Of a stretch of DNA of 5,808 bases, positions 5,708-5,808 are shown piece by piece. A model generated the notes under the pieces. The model was not told the DNA's origin and ran no database searches. It worked only from the letters and a program-made list of their open reading frames with translations. The first letter of the stretch is position 1; each line of letters opens with the position of its first letter. The DNA is from Chloroflexota bacterium (GTDB taxonomy: Bacteria > Chloroflexota > Dehalococcoidia > UBA1151). A program made the position numbers and the translations under genes. Location: positions 1 through 5,808 of the forward strand of contig JADFQR010000094.1 of NCBI GenBank assembly GCA_022561735.1. The letters run 5' to 3'.

Positions 5708-5808
5708 CAAAAATGACGTAGTCGCGCGGCCCGGGCGTGACCTCCCCGATCCCAACGGGCGGATAGACACGTTCACCGAACTGCAGGAACCGCTCAAGTT
5801 CAAGGCCC
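5691..5808 (-). CDS. C-terminal end of an upstream gene, cut by the window edge
   Basis: Reading from the window edge, an open frame of 38 codons ends at TAA (5693-5691). The peptide includes LELERFLQFGERVYPP and PGPRDYVIFDVGRG, which reads like real protein, whereas the Agl23 frame over the same bases is Ser/Arg/Gly-rich and shadow-like. The end of this gene overlaps the Agl23 ATG by 17 bp, or sits 4 bp before the alternative TTG, so the two are probably cotranscribed. The family cannot be named from 38 residues. A C-terminal soluble segment of another surface-glycosylation membrane protein would fit the neighbourhood, but that is a guess. Confidence 0.65.
   Translation of the reverse strand, partial: GLELERFLQFGERVYPPVGIGEVTPGPRDYVIFDVGRG

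Overview
The window is a GC-rich, densely packed bacterial segment in which every convincing gene lies on the minus strand, so genes read from high to low coordinates. The best-recognised gene is a polytopic membrane protein of the TIGR03663 family, called 'flippase activity-associated protein Agl23' in databases. This family is known mainly from Chloroflexota and halophilic archaea. Together with a lipobox lipoprotein, a UPF0104 membrane protein and GTG/TTG start usage, it suggests a Chloroflexota bacterium. That assignment is an inference from family distribution, not a measurement.

In transcription order: (1) 5808-5691, the last 38 codons of an upstream gene cut by the window edge, family not recognised. 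(2) 5707-3431, the Agl23-like GT-C-fold membrane protein, starting inside the end of gene 1. (3) A 113-bp gap (3318-3430) that opens with a 10-bp hairpin just after the Agl23 stop. (4) 3317-2151, a UPF0104/LPG_synthase_TM membrane protein of the AglD C-terminal-domain type, with a repeat-encoded Pro/Asp/Thr-rich cytosolic or linker tail. (5) 2154-2077, a possible 25-codon mini-ORF joined to both neighbours by 4-bp ATGA overlaps and built from degenerate 15-bp repeats. (6) 2080-770, an FAD-dependent amine-oxidase/protoporphyrinogen-oxidase-like enzyme. (7) A gap of about 117 bp (653-769) that opens with an 11-bp hairpin. (8) 652-62, a lipoprotein with a PepSY-like C-terminal half. Bases 1-61 hold no gene I can support.

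The set looks like part of a cell-surface glycoconjugate or lipid-linked sugar cassette. The Agl23-like protein has the acidic first-loop motif of enzymes that use polyprenyl-phosphate-sugar donors. The UPF0104 protein is of the kind linked to moving or modifying lipid-linked substrates. The flavoenzyme could act on the lipid carrier or the sugar, and the lipoprotein would sit outside the membrane. These roles are inferred from family and neighbourhood; only family membership and architecture are directly visible.

The least explained part is the junction between the UPF0104 gene and the flavoenzyme gene (2077-2276). It carries two separate tandem-repeat tracts, both with unit lengths divisible by three, and the doubly coupled mini-ORF.
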